64,000 bases of DNA, from assembly GCF_039523555.1 (NCBI RefSeq), contig NZ_BAAAFN010000006.1:372001-436000 (forward strand), read 5' to 3'. Under the pieces are notes generated by a model. The model made no database searches. It was not told the DNA's origin and saw only the letters and a list, made by a program, of their open reading frames with translations. Position 1 is the first letter of the stretch, and every line of letters begins with the position of its first letter. This DNA is from Castellaniella daejeonensis. GTDB taxonomy: Bacteria > Pseudomonadota > Gammaproteobacteria > Burkholderiales > Burkholderiaceae_B. This document shows positions 52,444-61,513 of this stretch, piece after piece. The position numbers and the translations under genes were made by a program.

Positions 52444-53013
52444 CTAGGCCCGGTCGCGGATCTCGGGCCAGGCCTTCTTCAGGTAATAGCACATCGACCA
52501 GACCGTGAGGATGGCGGCGATGACGATCAGGATTTCGCCGACAATGCGCGTGGACACGCCATCCAGGGGCTGCCAGTACAGCAGGCAGGGAATGGCGACC
52601 ATCTGCGCGGCGGTCTTGAACTTGCCCAGCCAGTGGACGGCCACGCTGCTGCTGGCGCCGATCTTCGCCATCCATTCGCGCAGGGCCGAGATGGTGATTT
52701 CGCGGCCGATGATCACCAGGGCGATCAGGGAATCGACGCGGCCCAGGTCGAGCAGGATCAGCAGCGCCGCGCATACCATCAGCTTGTCGGCCACCGGATC
52801 GAGAAAGGCGCCGAAGGCGGAAGTCTGGCTCCAGCGCCGCGCCAGCCAGCCATCGAGCCAATCCGTGACGGCGGCGACGATGAAGGCCAGGGCGGCGGCC
52901 GTGTCGCGCCAGCCGGACCCTGTCCAGGCGTCGGGCAGATAATAAAGCCCCACGATCAGGGGGATCATGGCGATGCGCAGCCAGGTCAGGGCGATGGGGA
53001 TATTGAACGGCAT
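52444..53013 (-). CDS. pgsA: CDP-diacylglycerol-glycerol-3-phosphate 3-phosphatidyltransferase
   Basis: Commits to phosphatidylglycerol synthesis at the inner membrane. The 189-residue protein has four to six helices and the CDP-alcohol transferase motif DGWLARRWSQTSAFGAFLD followed by PVADK (D-G-x2-A-R-x8-G-x3-D-x3-D). It lies 50 bases downstream of uvrC, a common gammaproteobacterial and betaproteobacterial pair. Confidence 0.96.
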   Translation of the reverse strand: MPFNIPIALTWLRIAMIPLIVGLYYLPDAWTGSGWRDTAAALAFIVAAVTDWLDGWLARRWSQTSAFGAFLDPVADKLMVCAALLILLDLGRVDSLIALVIIGREITISALREWMAKIGASSSVAVHWLGKFKTAAQMVAIPCLLYWQPLDGVSTRIVGEILIVIAAILTVWSMCYYLKKAWPEIRDRA

Positions 53014-53063
53014 GATAAGCGTAATACTACCCTAAGGAATCTTCGGCCGCCGCGGCGGTGCTC

Positions 53064-54887
53064 CTATCTCAGGGCATGGTAGATGCGTTCGGCCAGGGCC
53101 TGGGAAATGCCCTCGACGCTGCGCAGTTCGTCGATGCTGGCATCCACCACCCCGCTGAAGCCGCCGAAGCGCGCCAGCAGGTTCTGGCGCCGCTGCTTGC
53201 CCACGCCCTCGATATCTTCCAGGCGCGACACGTTGCGGGCCTTGGCCCGCCGGGCACGCATGCCGGTGATGGCAAAGCGGTGGGCTTCGTCGCGGATCTG
53301 CGCCACCAGCATCAGGGCGGCGGATTCCACGCCCAGCGCCACCGGAGGCCTGCCGTCGACGAAGACCAGTGTTTCCAGGCCGACCTTGCGATGGTCGCCC
53401 TTTTTCACCCCGACGATGCGGCTGACGTCCAGGCCCAGATCGACGAAGACCTGATGCGCAACCCCGACCTGGCCCTCGCCGCCGTCGATCAGCACCACAT
53501 CGGGCATCTCGGCATCGCCGTCGGCCACCCGCGTATAGCGTCGCGTCAGCGCCTGGCGCATGGCGGCGTAATCATCGCCCGGCCGGATGCCGGCGATATT
53601 GAAGCGCCGGTACAGTGACGGCTGCATGGCGTGATGGCGGTACACCACGCAGGACGCCTGGGTGGCCTCGCCCGCCGTATGGCTGATATCGAAGCACTCG
53701 ATGTGCAGGGCATCGAGCGCATCGTCGTCCGTGTCCAGGTCCAGCTCCACGGCCAGCGCCCGGGTGCGTGCCTCGCGCGCGCTGGATTCGGACAGACGCT
53801 GGGCCAAGGCCATCCTGGCGTTTCGCTGCGCCTGTTCCAGCCAGGCACGGCGCGCCCCCTGGGGACGGGTCAGCACACGGATGCGATGACCGTGCTGCTC
53901 GGCCAGCAGGGCCATCAGGTCGGGGTCGGACAAGGCATGCGAGCACACCAGCACGGGCGGCGCCGGATTGTCGGCATAGTGCTGCGCCACGAAGGCGCTC
54001 AGCACTTCTTCGGCCGACTCGTCCTGGGCCTGGGTGGGGAACAGCGGCTTGTCGCCCAGGTGACGCCCGGCCCGCACCATCGCCAGGTTGACGCACACGC
54101 GCCCGCCCGCCATTTCCACCGCGATGATGTCGACGCTGTCGTCGCCCACCTGCTCCATGGTCTGCTGCTGCAGCACTTTTGCCAGCGCGCGCATCTGGTC
54201 GCGCAGCGCGGCGGCCTGCTCGAAATCCTGGCACTCGGCGGCGGCAGCCATGCGTTGCTCGATGTCTTCCATGACCTCGCCTGCACGGCCTTCCAGGAAA
54301 CGGATCGCGCGCTCGACGTCGGCCTTGTAGTCCTCGGGCGAGATCAGGTCGACGCAGGGCGCGGAGCAGCGGCCGATCTGGTACAGCAGGCAGGGGCGCG
54401 TACGGTGGGCATAGACGCTGTCTTCGCAGGTGCGCAGGCGGAAGACCTTCTGCAGGATCTGGATGGTTTCACGCACCGCCCAGGAATTGGGATAAGGGCC
54501 GAAGAAGCGTCCCGGACCATGGGTGCTGCCCCGGTAGTACACGATGCGCGGGGCCTCGTGCGCGGTGATGTGCAGGTAGGGATAGGACTTGTCGTCCCGG
54601 AACAGGATGTTGTAGCGGGGCTTGAGGCGCTTGATCAGGTTGTTTTCCAGGATCAGGGCCTCGGCCTCGGTGCGCGTGACCGTGATTTCGGTGCGCGCCA
54701 CGCGCGCCAGCATGTGCTCGATGCGCGGGCCGTGGCCGGACTTCTGGAAATACGAACTGACGCGGCGTTTCAGGTCGCGTGCCTTGCCGACATACAGGAC
54801 CTCGCCCTGGGCGTCGATGTGGCGGTAGACCCCGGGCAGGTGCGGCAGGTCAGATAGAAAGGTTTTCAGATCGAAGGCTTCGGGCAC
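53064..54887 (-). CDS. uvrC: excinuclease ABC subunit C
   Basis: UvrC makes both incisions in nucleotide excision repair. The 607-residue protein has the GIY-YIG domain (LPHLPGVYRHIDAQGEVLYV, GKARDLKRRVSSYF), a UVR motif (around EDIEQRMAAAAECQDFEQAA), the RNase H-like half (ECFDISHTAGE, DVVLIDGGEGQ) and C-terminal HhH motifs (IEGVGKQRRQNLLARFGG). The start is GTG 54887, preceded by GAGG, inside the end of nagZ (38-base overlap). Confidence 0.97.
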   Translation of the reverse strand: MPEAFDLKTFLSDLPHLPGVYRHIDAQGEVLYVGKARDLKRRVSSYFQKSGHGPRIEHMLARVARTEITVTRTEAEALILENNLIKRLKPRYNILFRDDKSYPYLHITAHEAPRIVYYRGSTHGPGRFFGPYPNSWAVRETIQILQKVFRLRTCEDSVYAHRTRPCLLYQIGRCSAPCVDLISPEDYKADVERAIRFLEGRAGEVMEDIEQRMAAAAECQDFEQAAALRDQMRALAKVLQQQTMEQVGDDSVDIIAVEMAGGRVCVNLAMVRAGRHLGDKPLFPTQAQDESAEEVLSAFVAQHYADNPAPPVLVCSHALSDPDLMALLAEQHGHRIRVLTRPQGARRAWLEQAQRNARMALAQRLSESSAREARTRALAVELDLDTDDDALDALHIECFDISHTAGEATQASCVVYRHHAMQPSLYRRFNIAGIRPGDDYAAMRQALTRRYTRVADGDAEMPDVVLIDGGEGQVGVAHQVFVDLGLDVSRIVGVKKGDHRKVGLETLVFVDGRPPVALGVESAALMLVAQIRDEAHRFAITGMRARRAKARNVSRLEDIEGVGKQRRQNLLARFGGFSGVVDASIDELRSVEGISQALAERIYHALR

Positions 54888-55926
54888 GGAGATACCTCGG
54901 ATCGGACAACAGCCCCGTCCAATCGGGTGCTGGCCGGGACGGCATCAGCCGCCGGATGCGGCGCACGGCCTGGGGATCCAGCGAGCGGTCCGCCAGAGTG
55001 GCCAGCAGTTCGTCGGCCAGATCGGGACGATTGCACACCAGGACCATGTCGCAGCCGGCTTCGAGCGCGGCCCGGGCGCGGGCGCCGATGTCGCCGGCCA
55101 CGCTCGCGCCTTCCATGGTGAGATCGTCCGAAAACACGACGCCATCGTATTCCATCCGGCCGCGCAGGATGTCGGTCACCCAGCGGCGCGAGAACCCGGC
55201 CGGCTCGGGCGCCACCTGCGGATAGATGACATGCGCCGGCATCACGGCCGGCAGCGCCAGGTCGCCCAGCCACTGGTACGGCGCCGCATCCGCTTCCAGG
55301 ATCTCGTCCAGCGATCGGTCGTCCACGGGAACCGCCAGGTGGGAATCGGCCGCCACGGCGCCATGGCCCGGAAAATGCTTGCCGCAGGCGGCCATGCCGG
55401 CCTGGGACAGCCCCTGGATTAGCGCGCGGGCCAGCAGGGCCACGGCGGCCGGGTCTTCGTGCAGCGCACGGTTGCCGATCACCTGGCTGACGCCGTAGTC
55501 CAGGTCCAGCACCGGCGTGAAGCTGAAATCCACGCCGCAGGCCCGCAGCTCGCTGGCCAGCACGAAGCCGGTCTCGGTGGCCGCGCGCAGGGCCGCCTGG
55601 GGATCCCGGTCGTACCACTGGCCGAACACCCGCATCGCCGGCAACGGCGTAAAGCCGTCCGTACGGAAGCGCTGGACCCGGCCGCCTTCATGGTCGACGG
55701 CGATCAGCAGGGGTTCGTCGCGCGCGCCGTGGATGGCGGCGCACAGGGCGGCAAGCTGCGCCCGATCGGCAAAATTGCGCGCGAACAGGATCACCCCGCC
55801 GACCTGCGGGTGCCGCAGGCGGGCGCGCTCTTCGCCGGTGAGTTCGAGCCCGGCCACGTCGACCATGACGGGCCCCGGGGCCATGGCGGCGCGGCCGCCC
55901 GAATGCGCATTCTGTTGCGAGGTCAT
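54850..55926 (-). CDS. nagZ: beta-N-acetylhexosaminidase
   Basis: A glycoside hydrolase family 3 enzyme that removes GlcNAc from muropeptides in the cytoplasm. The 358-residue protein shows IAVDHEGGRVQRFR, CGKHFPGHGAVAADSHLAVP (catalytic His-Asp loop) and the nucleophile Asp in FSDDLTMEGA. It overlaps uvrC (38 bases) and acpS (four bases). Confidence 0.95.
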   Translation of the reverse strand: MTSQQNAHSGGRAAMAPGPVMVDVAGLELTGEERARLRHPQVGGVILFARNFADRAQLAALCAAIHGARDEPLLIAVDHEGGRVQRFRTDGFTPLPAMRVFGQWYDRDPQAALRAATETGFVLASELRACGVDFSFTPVLDLDYGVSQVIGNRALHEDPAAVALLARALIQGLSQAGMAACGKHFPGHGAVAADSHLAVPVDDRSLDEILEADAAPYQWLGDLALPAVMPAHVIYPQVAPEPAGFSRRWVTDILRGRMEYDGVVFSDDLTMEGASVAGDIGARARAALEAGCDMVLVCNRPDLADELLATLADRSLDPQAVRRIRRLMPSRPAPDWTGLLSDPRYLRARSLRSENLSI

Positions 55927-56360
55927 GCGATGCTTTCCTTGGAATCGGCGACGGCGGGCAAGGGCTCGATCACGACGAAGGCCGCCACCATGTCGGCCTC
56001 GTCGGTCATCGATACGTGCGCCCGTCCGAAGCGGGTGGCATACCAGTCGGCCAGGGGGCCGGACAGGCGGATCTCGGGCGCGCCGCCGGGACGGTTGAGG
56101 ACCTGCACCCGGGACCAGGTCATGGGCATGTGGATGCCCAGCCCGATCGCCTTGGAAAAGGCTTCCTTGGCCGCGAAGCGGGTCGCCAGGTAACGGATGC
56201 CCCGGCTCGGGTCGCGCGCCTGGCGGCGGCGGTGTACGAGCTGTTCGTCCGCACCCAGGATGCGGCGGACGAAACGGTCGCCGTGGCGCGCATAGATACG
56301 CTCGATGCGCTCGACCCGCAGCAGGTCGGTGCCGATGCCGGCGATGGATCCAGTGGACAC
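55923..56360 (-). CDS. acpS: holo-[acyl-carrier-protein] synthase
   Basis: Transfers phosphopantetheine from CoA to acyl carrier protein. The 145-residue protein has IAGIGTDLLRVERIERI (metal Asp) and LATRFAAKEAFSKAIG (Glu and Lys). Start is GTG 56360 after GGAG. Coupled to nagZ by a four-base overlap. Confidence 0.94.
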   Translation of the reverse strand: MSTGSIAGIGTDLLRVERIERIYARHGDRFVRRILGADEQLVHRRRQARDPSRGIRYLATRFAAKEAFSKAIGLGIHMPMTWSRVQVLNRPGGAPEIRLSGPLADWYATRFGRAHVSMTDEADMVAAFVVIEPLPAVADSKESIA

Positions 56361-56421
56361 GAAGGACTCCGAAATAGCGACAAGGGCGGAGCGCCGGGCC
56401 GTCAGTCCGGCCGGGCGCAGG

Positions 56422-56967
56422 TTACAGCCGGATGAAATGCTCCCGGTAGTGCTTGAGCTCGTCGATCGATTCCTGGATATCGGCCAGCGCCTCGTGCTTG
56501 CTGGCCTTGACGAAGCTGCGATAGACCTCGGGTTTCCAGCGCAGGGAAAGTTCCTTGAGCGTGCTGACGTCCAGGTTGCGATAGTGGAAGTAGGCCTCCA
56601 GCCGGGGCATGTACTTGACCATGAAGCGGCGGTCCTGGCCGATGGTGTTGCCGCACATCGGCGACTTGCCGGCCGGCACCAGCGGCGCCAGGAATTCCAG
56701 CAGGATGTCCTCGGCTTGCGACTCGGTCAGGGTCGAGGCCTTGACCTTGTCGATCAGGCCGCTCTTGCCATGGGTGGACTGGTTCCATTTGTCCATGCCG
56801 TCCAGCACGGCATCGTCCTGGTGGATCACCAGGACGGGCGCCTGCGCCACCGGGGTCAGGTCGGGCTCGGTGACGACCATGGCGATTTCCAGGATGCGCT
56901 CTTTTTCCGGGTCCAGGCCCGACATTTCCATGTCGAGCCAGATCAGGCGCTGATCGTTCGCGGCCAT
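56422..56967 (-). CDS. orn: oligoribonuclease
   Basis: Degrades di- to pentaribonucleotides, including pGpG from c-di-GMP turnover, relevant given the three diguanylate cyclases in this window. The 181-residue DEDDh exonuclease has LIWLDMEMSGLDPEKERILE (Asp, Glu), GNTIGQDRRFM (Asp) and ASKHEALADIQESI (His, Asp). Confidence 0.97.
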   Translation of the reverse strand: MAANDQRLIWLDMEMSGLDPEKERILEIAMVVTEPDLTPVAQAPVLVIHQDDAVLDGMDKWNQSTHGKSGLIDKVKASTLTESQAEDILLEFLAPLVPAGKSPMCGNTIGQDRRFMVKYMPRLEAYFHYRNLDVSTLKELSLRWKPEVYRSFVKASKHEALADIQESIDELKHYREHFIRL

Positions 56968-57022
56968 ATCCTATAATCCTTTGCTGGCAAAGACCCGATT
57001 TTCGCACATTGGCCGGACGGAC

Positions 57023-58267
57023 ATGCTGACCCTCTTGTTTCTCGCCTGCCTGGTGGGCGACCTGCTCCTGCGCTACTGGCTGGCGCGCCGTCAGATCCGC
57101 CATGTGCTCGCGCACCGCGATGCCGTTCCCGCCGCCTTTGCGGACCGCATCGGCCTGCACAGCCACCAGCGCGCGGCCGACTACACCGTGGCCCGCTGCC
57201 AGCTGTCCATGATCGAACGCATCGTCGAAGCCGCCGTGCTGCTGGGCCTGACCCTGCTGGGCGGCCTGCAGGCTCTGGACCTGGCCCTGGGCCGCCTGAT
57301 CGAATCCGAACTCTGGCGCCAGATGGCGCTGGTGGGCTCCGTGCTGGCCCTGCTGGGCGCCGTCGGGCTGGTCTTTTCCGCCTGGCGCACTTTCCGCCTG
57401 GAAGCCCGCTTCGGCTTCAACCGCATGACGCCCCGACTCTTCATCACCGATGCCCTGAAGATGCTGGCCGTCACGCTGGTGCTGGGCACGCCGCTGCTGG
57501 CCGCCATCCTGTGGATCATGGAATCGGCCGGCACCGACTGGGCGTGGTGGGCCTGGGGCGTATGGGTGGGCTTCAACCTGCTGGTCCTGTGGCTCTACCC
57601 CAGCTTCATCGCCCCGCTGTTCAACCGTTTCACGCCACTGGACGACCCCGAACTCACGGAGCGCATCCACGCCCTGGCCAAGCGCTGCCGCTTCGGCCTG
57701 TCGGGCCTGTTCGTCATGGACGGATCGCGGCGCTCCGCCCATGGCAACGCCTATTTCACCGGCTTCGGCCGCCACCGCCGCATCGTGTTCTTCGACACCC
57801 TGCTGTCGCGCCTGAACACCGACGAGGTCGAGGCTGTCCTGGCCCACGAGCTGGGCCACTTCGCCCACCGCCACATCCTGCGGCGCATCGTCATCGGCTT
57901 CACCGCGGCCGGCGTTCTGCTGCACCTGCTGGCCTGGCTGTCCACACAGCTCTGGTTCTACACCGGCCTGGGCGTCATCCCGCAGCTGGGTCGGCCCAAC
58001 GACGGCCTGGCCCTGGTCCTGTTCATGCTGGCCCTGCCGGTGCTCACGTTCTGGACCACCCCGGTCGCCAGCCTGCTGTCCCGGCGCGACGAATTCCAGG
58101 CCGACCGCTACGCGGTGCGGCAATGCGGCGCGGCCCCCCTGTCCAGCGCGCTGGTGAAGCTCTATGACGACAATGCCGCCACGCTGACGCCGGACCCGAT
58201 CCATTCCGCCTGGTACGACAGCCACCCGCCGGCCCCCGTGCGCATCGCACACCTGCGCGATGGCTGA
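57023..58267 (+). CDS. M48 family membrane metalloprotease
   Basis: A 414-residue Ste24/CAAX-prenyl-protease-like enzyme with about six or seven membrane helices. The zinc site is VLAHELGHFAHRH with the third ligand Glu in SRRDEFQADRYAV. It acts at the inner membrane, probably in quality control. ATG 57023 gives the first helix at the N-terminus. It overlaps rsgA by eight bases and is divergent from orn. Confidence 0.93.
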   Translation: MLTLLFLACLVGDLLLRYWLARRQIRHVLAHRDAVPAAFADRIGLHSHQRAADYTVARCQLSMIERIVEAAVLLGLTLLGGLQALDLALGRLIESELWRQMALVGSVLALLGAVGLVFSAWRTFRLEARFGFNRMTPRLFITDALKMLAVTLVLGTPLLAAILWIMESAGTDWAWWAWGVWVGFNLLVLWLYPSFIAPLFNRFTPLDDPELTERIHALAKRCRFGLSGLFVMDGSRRSAHGNAYFTGFGRHRRIVFFDTLLSRLNTDEVEAVLAHELGHFAHRHILRRIVIGFTAAGVLLHLLAWLSTQLWFYTGLGVIPQLGRPNDGLALVLFMLALPVLTFWTTPVASLLSRRDEFQADRYAVRQCGAAPLSSALVKLYDDNAATLTPDPIHSAWYDSHPPAPVRIAHLRDG

Positions 58268-59159
58268 ACCCGCCCCGCTGCAGGGCCGCATCGTCGCCGC
58301 CCACGGACGCCACTACGACGTCGAAATCGACGGCGGCGACCGGCGCCAGTGCTACACGCGGGGCAAGAAAGCCGGCCCGGCCGTGGGCGACCGGGTCAAC
58401 GTACGGCCCGAAGGCCGCCAGGAAGGCGTCATCCTCGACATCCTGCCGCGCCGCAATCTGTTCTACCGCTCCGATGCGCAACGCAGCAAGCAGTTCGCCG
58501 CCAACATCGACCAGCTGCTGCTGGTGCTGGCATCCGAGCCCGAGTTCTCCGACGACCTGGCCGGCCGCGCGCTGGTGGCGGCCGCCAGCGCCGGGGTGCC
58601 GGCGATCATCGTGCTGAACAAGGCGGACCTGCCCGGCGCCGCCGCGGCCCGCGCTCGGCTGGCGACCATCGAGTCCCTGGGCACGCCGGTCATCATGCTC
58701 AGCGCGCTGGACACGGCCCAGGTGCATTCGCTGCTGGCACCCCGGCTGCAGGGCCGCGTCACCCTGCTGCTGGGCCAGAGCGGCATGGGGAAATCCACCC
58801 TGCTCAACGCGCTGGTGCCCGAGGCCCTGGCGGCAACCCAGGCACATTCAGAGGCCCTGGGCACCGGGCGCCACACCACCACCCGCACGCAGCTCTACCC
58901 CCTGCCCGAAGGCGGCGGCCTGATCGACTCGCCCGGCTTCCAGGCCTTCGGCCTGCAGCACCTCAGCATCCACGACATCGAGCAGGGCTTCCCGGAATTC
59001 GCGCAGCCGATCGCCGCATGCCGCTTCTACAACTGCACCCACCGCCACGAACCGGGCTGCGGCGTGCTGGCGGCGATCGAACGCGGCGAGGTGCGCGCCG
59101 AGCGCCATGCGCTCTACATGCGCATCCTGGCCGAAAACGAGGCGGCGCGGCGGTACTGA
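58260..59159 (+). CDS. rsgA: ribosome small-subunit-dependent GTPase RsgA
   Basis: A 299-residue circularly permuted GTPase for 30S maturation. N-terminal OB fold (1-70), then G4 VLNKADLPG before G1 GQSGMGKSTLLNAL, G3 DSPGFQ and the zinc knuckle CRFYNCTHRHEPGC. ATG 58260 lies inside the protease gene, so translation is coupled. Confidence 0.96.
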   Translation: MAEPAPLQGRIVAAHGRHYDVEIDGGDRRQCYTRGKKAGPAVGDRVNVRPEGRQEGVILDILPRRNLFYRSDAQRSKQFAANIDQLLLVLASEPEFSDDLAGRALVAAASAGVPAIIVLNKADLPGAAAARARLATIESLGTPVIMLSALDTAQVHSLLAPRLQGRVTLLLGQSGMGKSTLLNALVPEALAATQAHSEALGTGRHTTTRTQLYPLPEGGGLIDSPGFQAFGLQHLSIHDIEQGFPEFAQPIAACRFYNCTHRHEPGCGVLAAIERGEVRAERHALYMRILAENEAARRY

Positions 59160-59190
59160 GCGCCCACGATCCTGGCCCCGGGGCCGGTAT

Positions 59191-59217
59191 TGTCACAAAA
59201 TGGGGGTCTCGACCGTC
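59191..59217 (+). promoter_or_regulatory. ECF41-type promoter of the sigma factor gene
   Basis: TGTCACA (59191-59197), 16 bases, then CGTC (59214-59217) match the published ECF41 consensus TGTCACA-N16-CGTC. It lies 11 bases before the sigma factor ATG, which predicts autoregulation. Confidence 0.85.
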
Positions 59218-59228
59218 TGGATGCCGAC

Positions 59229-60134
59229 ATGAACGACGCGACCCTCACATTCAATCTCCACCGGCCCCGCCTTCAGGGCATCGCCTACCGCATGCTCGGC
59301 TCCTGGGCCGAGGCCGAAGACGTCGTCCAGGACGCCTGGCTGAAATGGCATGCGGCAGACCAGGGTGCCCTGGCGAACATCGAGGCCTGGCTGGTCTCCA
59401 TCACCACCCGCCTGTCCATCGACCGGCTGCGGGCCGCCAAGGTCCGGCGCGAACACTACATCGGCGCCTGGCTGCCGGAACCCGATCTGGCCGACCTGAC
59501 CGATCCGGCGCCCTCGCCCGAGCAGGCGCTGGAACGCTCGCACGACGTCTCCTATGCTCTGCTGGCCGTGCTGGAACGGCTCTCGCCCGAGGCTCGCGCG
59601 GCCTTTCTGCTGCGGGACGTGTTCGACGAGGACTACGGCGAGATCGCCCGGGTGCTGGATCGCTCCGAAGCCTCGTGCCGGCAACTGGTGCACCGCGCCC
59701 GCACCAGGCTCAGGGACGAACGCAAGCCGATGGCCGTGGCGCCGGAAACGCAGCGGGACCTGCTGCAGGCTTTCGCCCAGGCCGCTTCGAGCGGGGATTT
59801 CACGGCGCTCAAGTCGGTTCTGGCGGCCGAGGCACAGCTGGTCGGCGACGGAGGCGGCAAGGTTCCCAGCTTTGGCGTGCCGCTGCGGGGCGGCCAGCGC
59901 ATCGCGCAGCTCTACCTGGCCACCTGCCTGCGTTTTCGCGGCCGCGTGCGCTGCGAGATCGCCCTGGCCGCGGGCCAATGGCGGTTGCTGCGCTTCATCG
60001 ACGGCAAGCTGGAATCGGCGCAATACCTGGAGACCGATGGCACGCGCATCACCCGCATCCACGCACAGCGCAACCCCGACAAGCTGGCGCAACTGGCGCA
60101 AACGCTGGGCTGCGAACTGAGCGCGCTGGCCTGA
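59229..60134 (+). CDS. ECF41-type RNA polymerase sigma factor
   Basis: A 301-residue extracytoplasmic-function sigma factor. Regions 2 (GIAYRMLGSWAEAEDVVQDA) and 4 (DEDYGEIARVLDRSEASCRQ) are typical; a C-terminal SnoaL-like domain (about 175-295) replaces a separate anti-sigma factor. The group hallmarks WLPEP between the sigma regions, DGGGK and NPDKL at the end are all present. In ECF41 sigmas this tail modulates activity. The next operon carries a carboxymuconolactone decarboxylase-like, an epimerase-like and an oxidoreductase gene, the classical ECF41 partners. Confidence 0.95.
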   Translation: MNDATLTFNLHRPRLQGIAYRMLGSWAEAEDVVQDAWLKWHAADQGALANIEAWLVSITTRLSIDRLRAAKVRREHYIGAWLPEPDLADLTDPAPSPEQALERSHDVSYALLAVLERLSPEARAAFLLRDVFDEDYGEIARVLDRSEASCRQLVHRARTRLRDERKPMAVAPETQRDLLQAFAQAASSGDFTALKSVLAAEAQLVGDGGGKVPSFGVPLRGGQRIAQLYLATCLRFRGRVRCEIALAAGQWRLLRFIDGKLESAQYLETDGTRITRIHAQRNPDKLAQLAQTLGCELSALA

Positions 60135-60163
60135 GCCAACTTTTTTGCAGTTTTTTTCGCCGG

Positions 60164-60190
60164 GCCGTCACAAGGCGGCCCGGCCGTTCG
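60164..60190 (+). promoter_or_regulatory. ECF41-type promoter of the downstream operon
   Basis: CGTCACA (60164-60170), 16 bases, then CGTC (60187-60190): one mismatch to the ECF41 consensus with identical spacing. It lies 45 bases before the AhpD-like gene. Confidence 0.82.
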
Positions 60191-60234
60191 TCTTGAGTGT
60201 GAACCCTTCAAAAACTTTCACTCGAGGTGATCTC

Positions 60235-60693
60235 ATGTCGCATCCCCGCCTGAACTGGACCAGCATCGCGCCCAAGACCTACAGGGCCATGATCGGTGTC
60301 AACGCCACGCTTGCCGAATCCACGCTGGGCCCGATCCTGTCGGACCTGGTCCAGACCCGTGTCTCGCAGATCAATGGCTGCGCCTTCTGCCTGGACATGC
60401 ACGCCCGCGACCTGCGCAAGCACGGCGAGAGCTGGCAGCGCATCAACAGCCTCTCGACCTGGCGCGAGACCGACCTGTACAGCGCCCGCGAACAGGCAGC
60501 GCTGAACTGGGCCGAAACCATGACCCGCCTGGCCGACCGGCATAGCGACAGGGATGCCGATTTCGCCGCGCTCCAGGCCGAATTCAGCGAGCAGGAAATC
60601 ATCGAACTCTGCTGGACGATCGCCGCGATCAACTCCTGGAACCGGATGGCCATCGGCATGCGCGCGCCCATCTCCGCGGAACCGATCGCCTGA
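60235..60693 (+). CDS. carboxymuconolactone decarboxylase/AhpD-like protein
   Basis: A 152-residue alkylhydroperoxidase-fold protein. INGCAFCLDMHARDLRKHGE has the redox-active C-x-x-C-x-x-x-H of AhpD-like members, with a Glu-rich partner helix after it. These trimeric proteins reduce peroxides or act on lactones; ECF41 partners are thought to be redox enzymes. AGGTGA precedes ATG 60235. Confidence 0.9.
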   Translation: MSHPRLNWTSIAPKTYRAMIGVNATLAESTLGPILSDLVQTRVSQINGCAFCLDMHARDLRKHGESWQRINSLSTWRETDLYSAREQAALNWAETMTRLADRHSDRDADFAALQAEFSEQEIIELCWTIAAINSWNRMAIGMRAPISAEPIA

Positions 60694-60757
60694 TCGCACC
60701 CTCCCCTTTCATTTTCCGGGGAACAGGCGTTTCCCGGACCCATTCAAGGATTTCCTG

Positions 60758-61513
60758 ATGAAGATCGTCATTATCGGCGGCACCGGCCTCATCGGCCGCA
60801 AACTCTCGGCGCGGCTCGAGCAGGCGGGTCATGCCGTGCTGGCCGCCTCTCCCTCGACCGGCGTGAACTCGGTGACGGGCGAAGGCCTGGACCGCGCGCT
60901 GGAAGGCGCCGAGGTGCTGATCGACGTCACCAACGCGCCTTCGTTCGAGGATGCTGCCGTGATGTCGTTCTTCCGCGCCTCCACCGCCAACCTGCTGCGC
61001 GCCGCCAGCGAGGCCGGCGTCCGTCATTACATTGCACTGTCGGTCGTGGGCCTGGAGCGCCTGCCCGGCAGCGGCTACTTCCGCGCGAAGATCGCCCAGG
61101 AAGCCCTGATCACGCACAGCGGAATCCCCTGCACGATCGTCCGGGCGACGCAGTTCTTCGAGTTCCTGGGCGCCATTGCCCAATCCTTCACGCAGGACGG
61201 GATCATCCACGCTCCCAGCGCACTGCTGCAACCCATGGCTGCGGATGACGTTGCCGCGGCACTTGCCCGGGTCGCGTCCGAACCGCCCCTGAACGGCATG
61301 CGCGAAGTCGCCGGCCCCGCACCGTTCCCCCTGGGCGATCTCTTGAAGAAGGTGCTGCCGGCACAGACCGCGACGCAGATCGTCCGGGATGACGAGGCCC
61401 GGTATTTCGGCGACCGGATCGATGACGCATCCCTGATGCCCGGCGCCCAGGCTCGGCTCGGCACCCTTTCCCTGGAAGCCTGGCTGGCTGCCCAGGCCGG
61501 CACAGGCCGCTGA
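60758..61513 (+). CDS. NmrA-like NAD(P)-binding protein
   Basis: A 251-residue atypical short-chain dehydrogenase/epimerase. MKIVIIGGTGLIGRKLSARL is the Rossmann G-x-x-G-x-x-G; VRHYIALSVVGLERLPGSGY and FRAKIAQEALI correspond to the degenerate active site (Y-x-x-x-K changed to F-x-A-K). It may sense the NADP state or reduce quinones. Second gene of the ECF41 operon; its stop overlaps the next start by one base. Confidence 0.88.
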   Translation: MKIVIIGGTGLIGRKLSARLEQAGHAVLAASPSTGVNSVTGEGLDRALEGAEVLIDVTNAPSFEDAAVMSFFRASTANLLRAASEAGVRHYIALSVVGLERLPGSGYFRAKIAQEALITHSGIPCTIVRATQFFEFLGAIAQSFTQDGIIHAPSALLQPMAADDVAAALARVASEPPLNGMREVAGPAPFPLGDLLKKVLPAQTATQIVRDDEARYFGDRIDDASLMPGAQARLGTLSLEAWLAAQAGTGR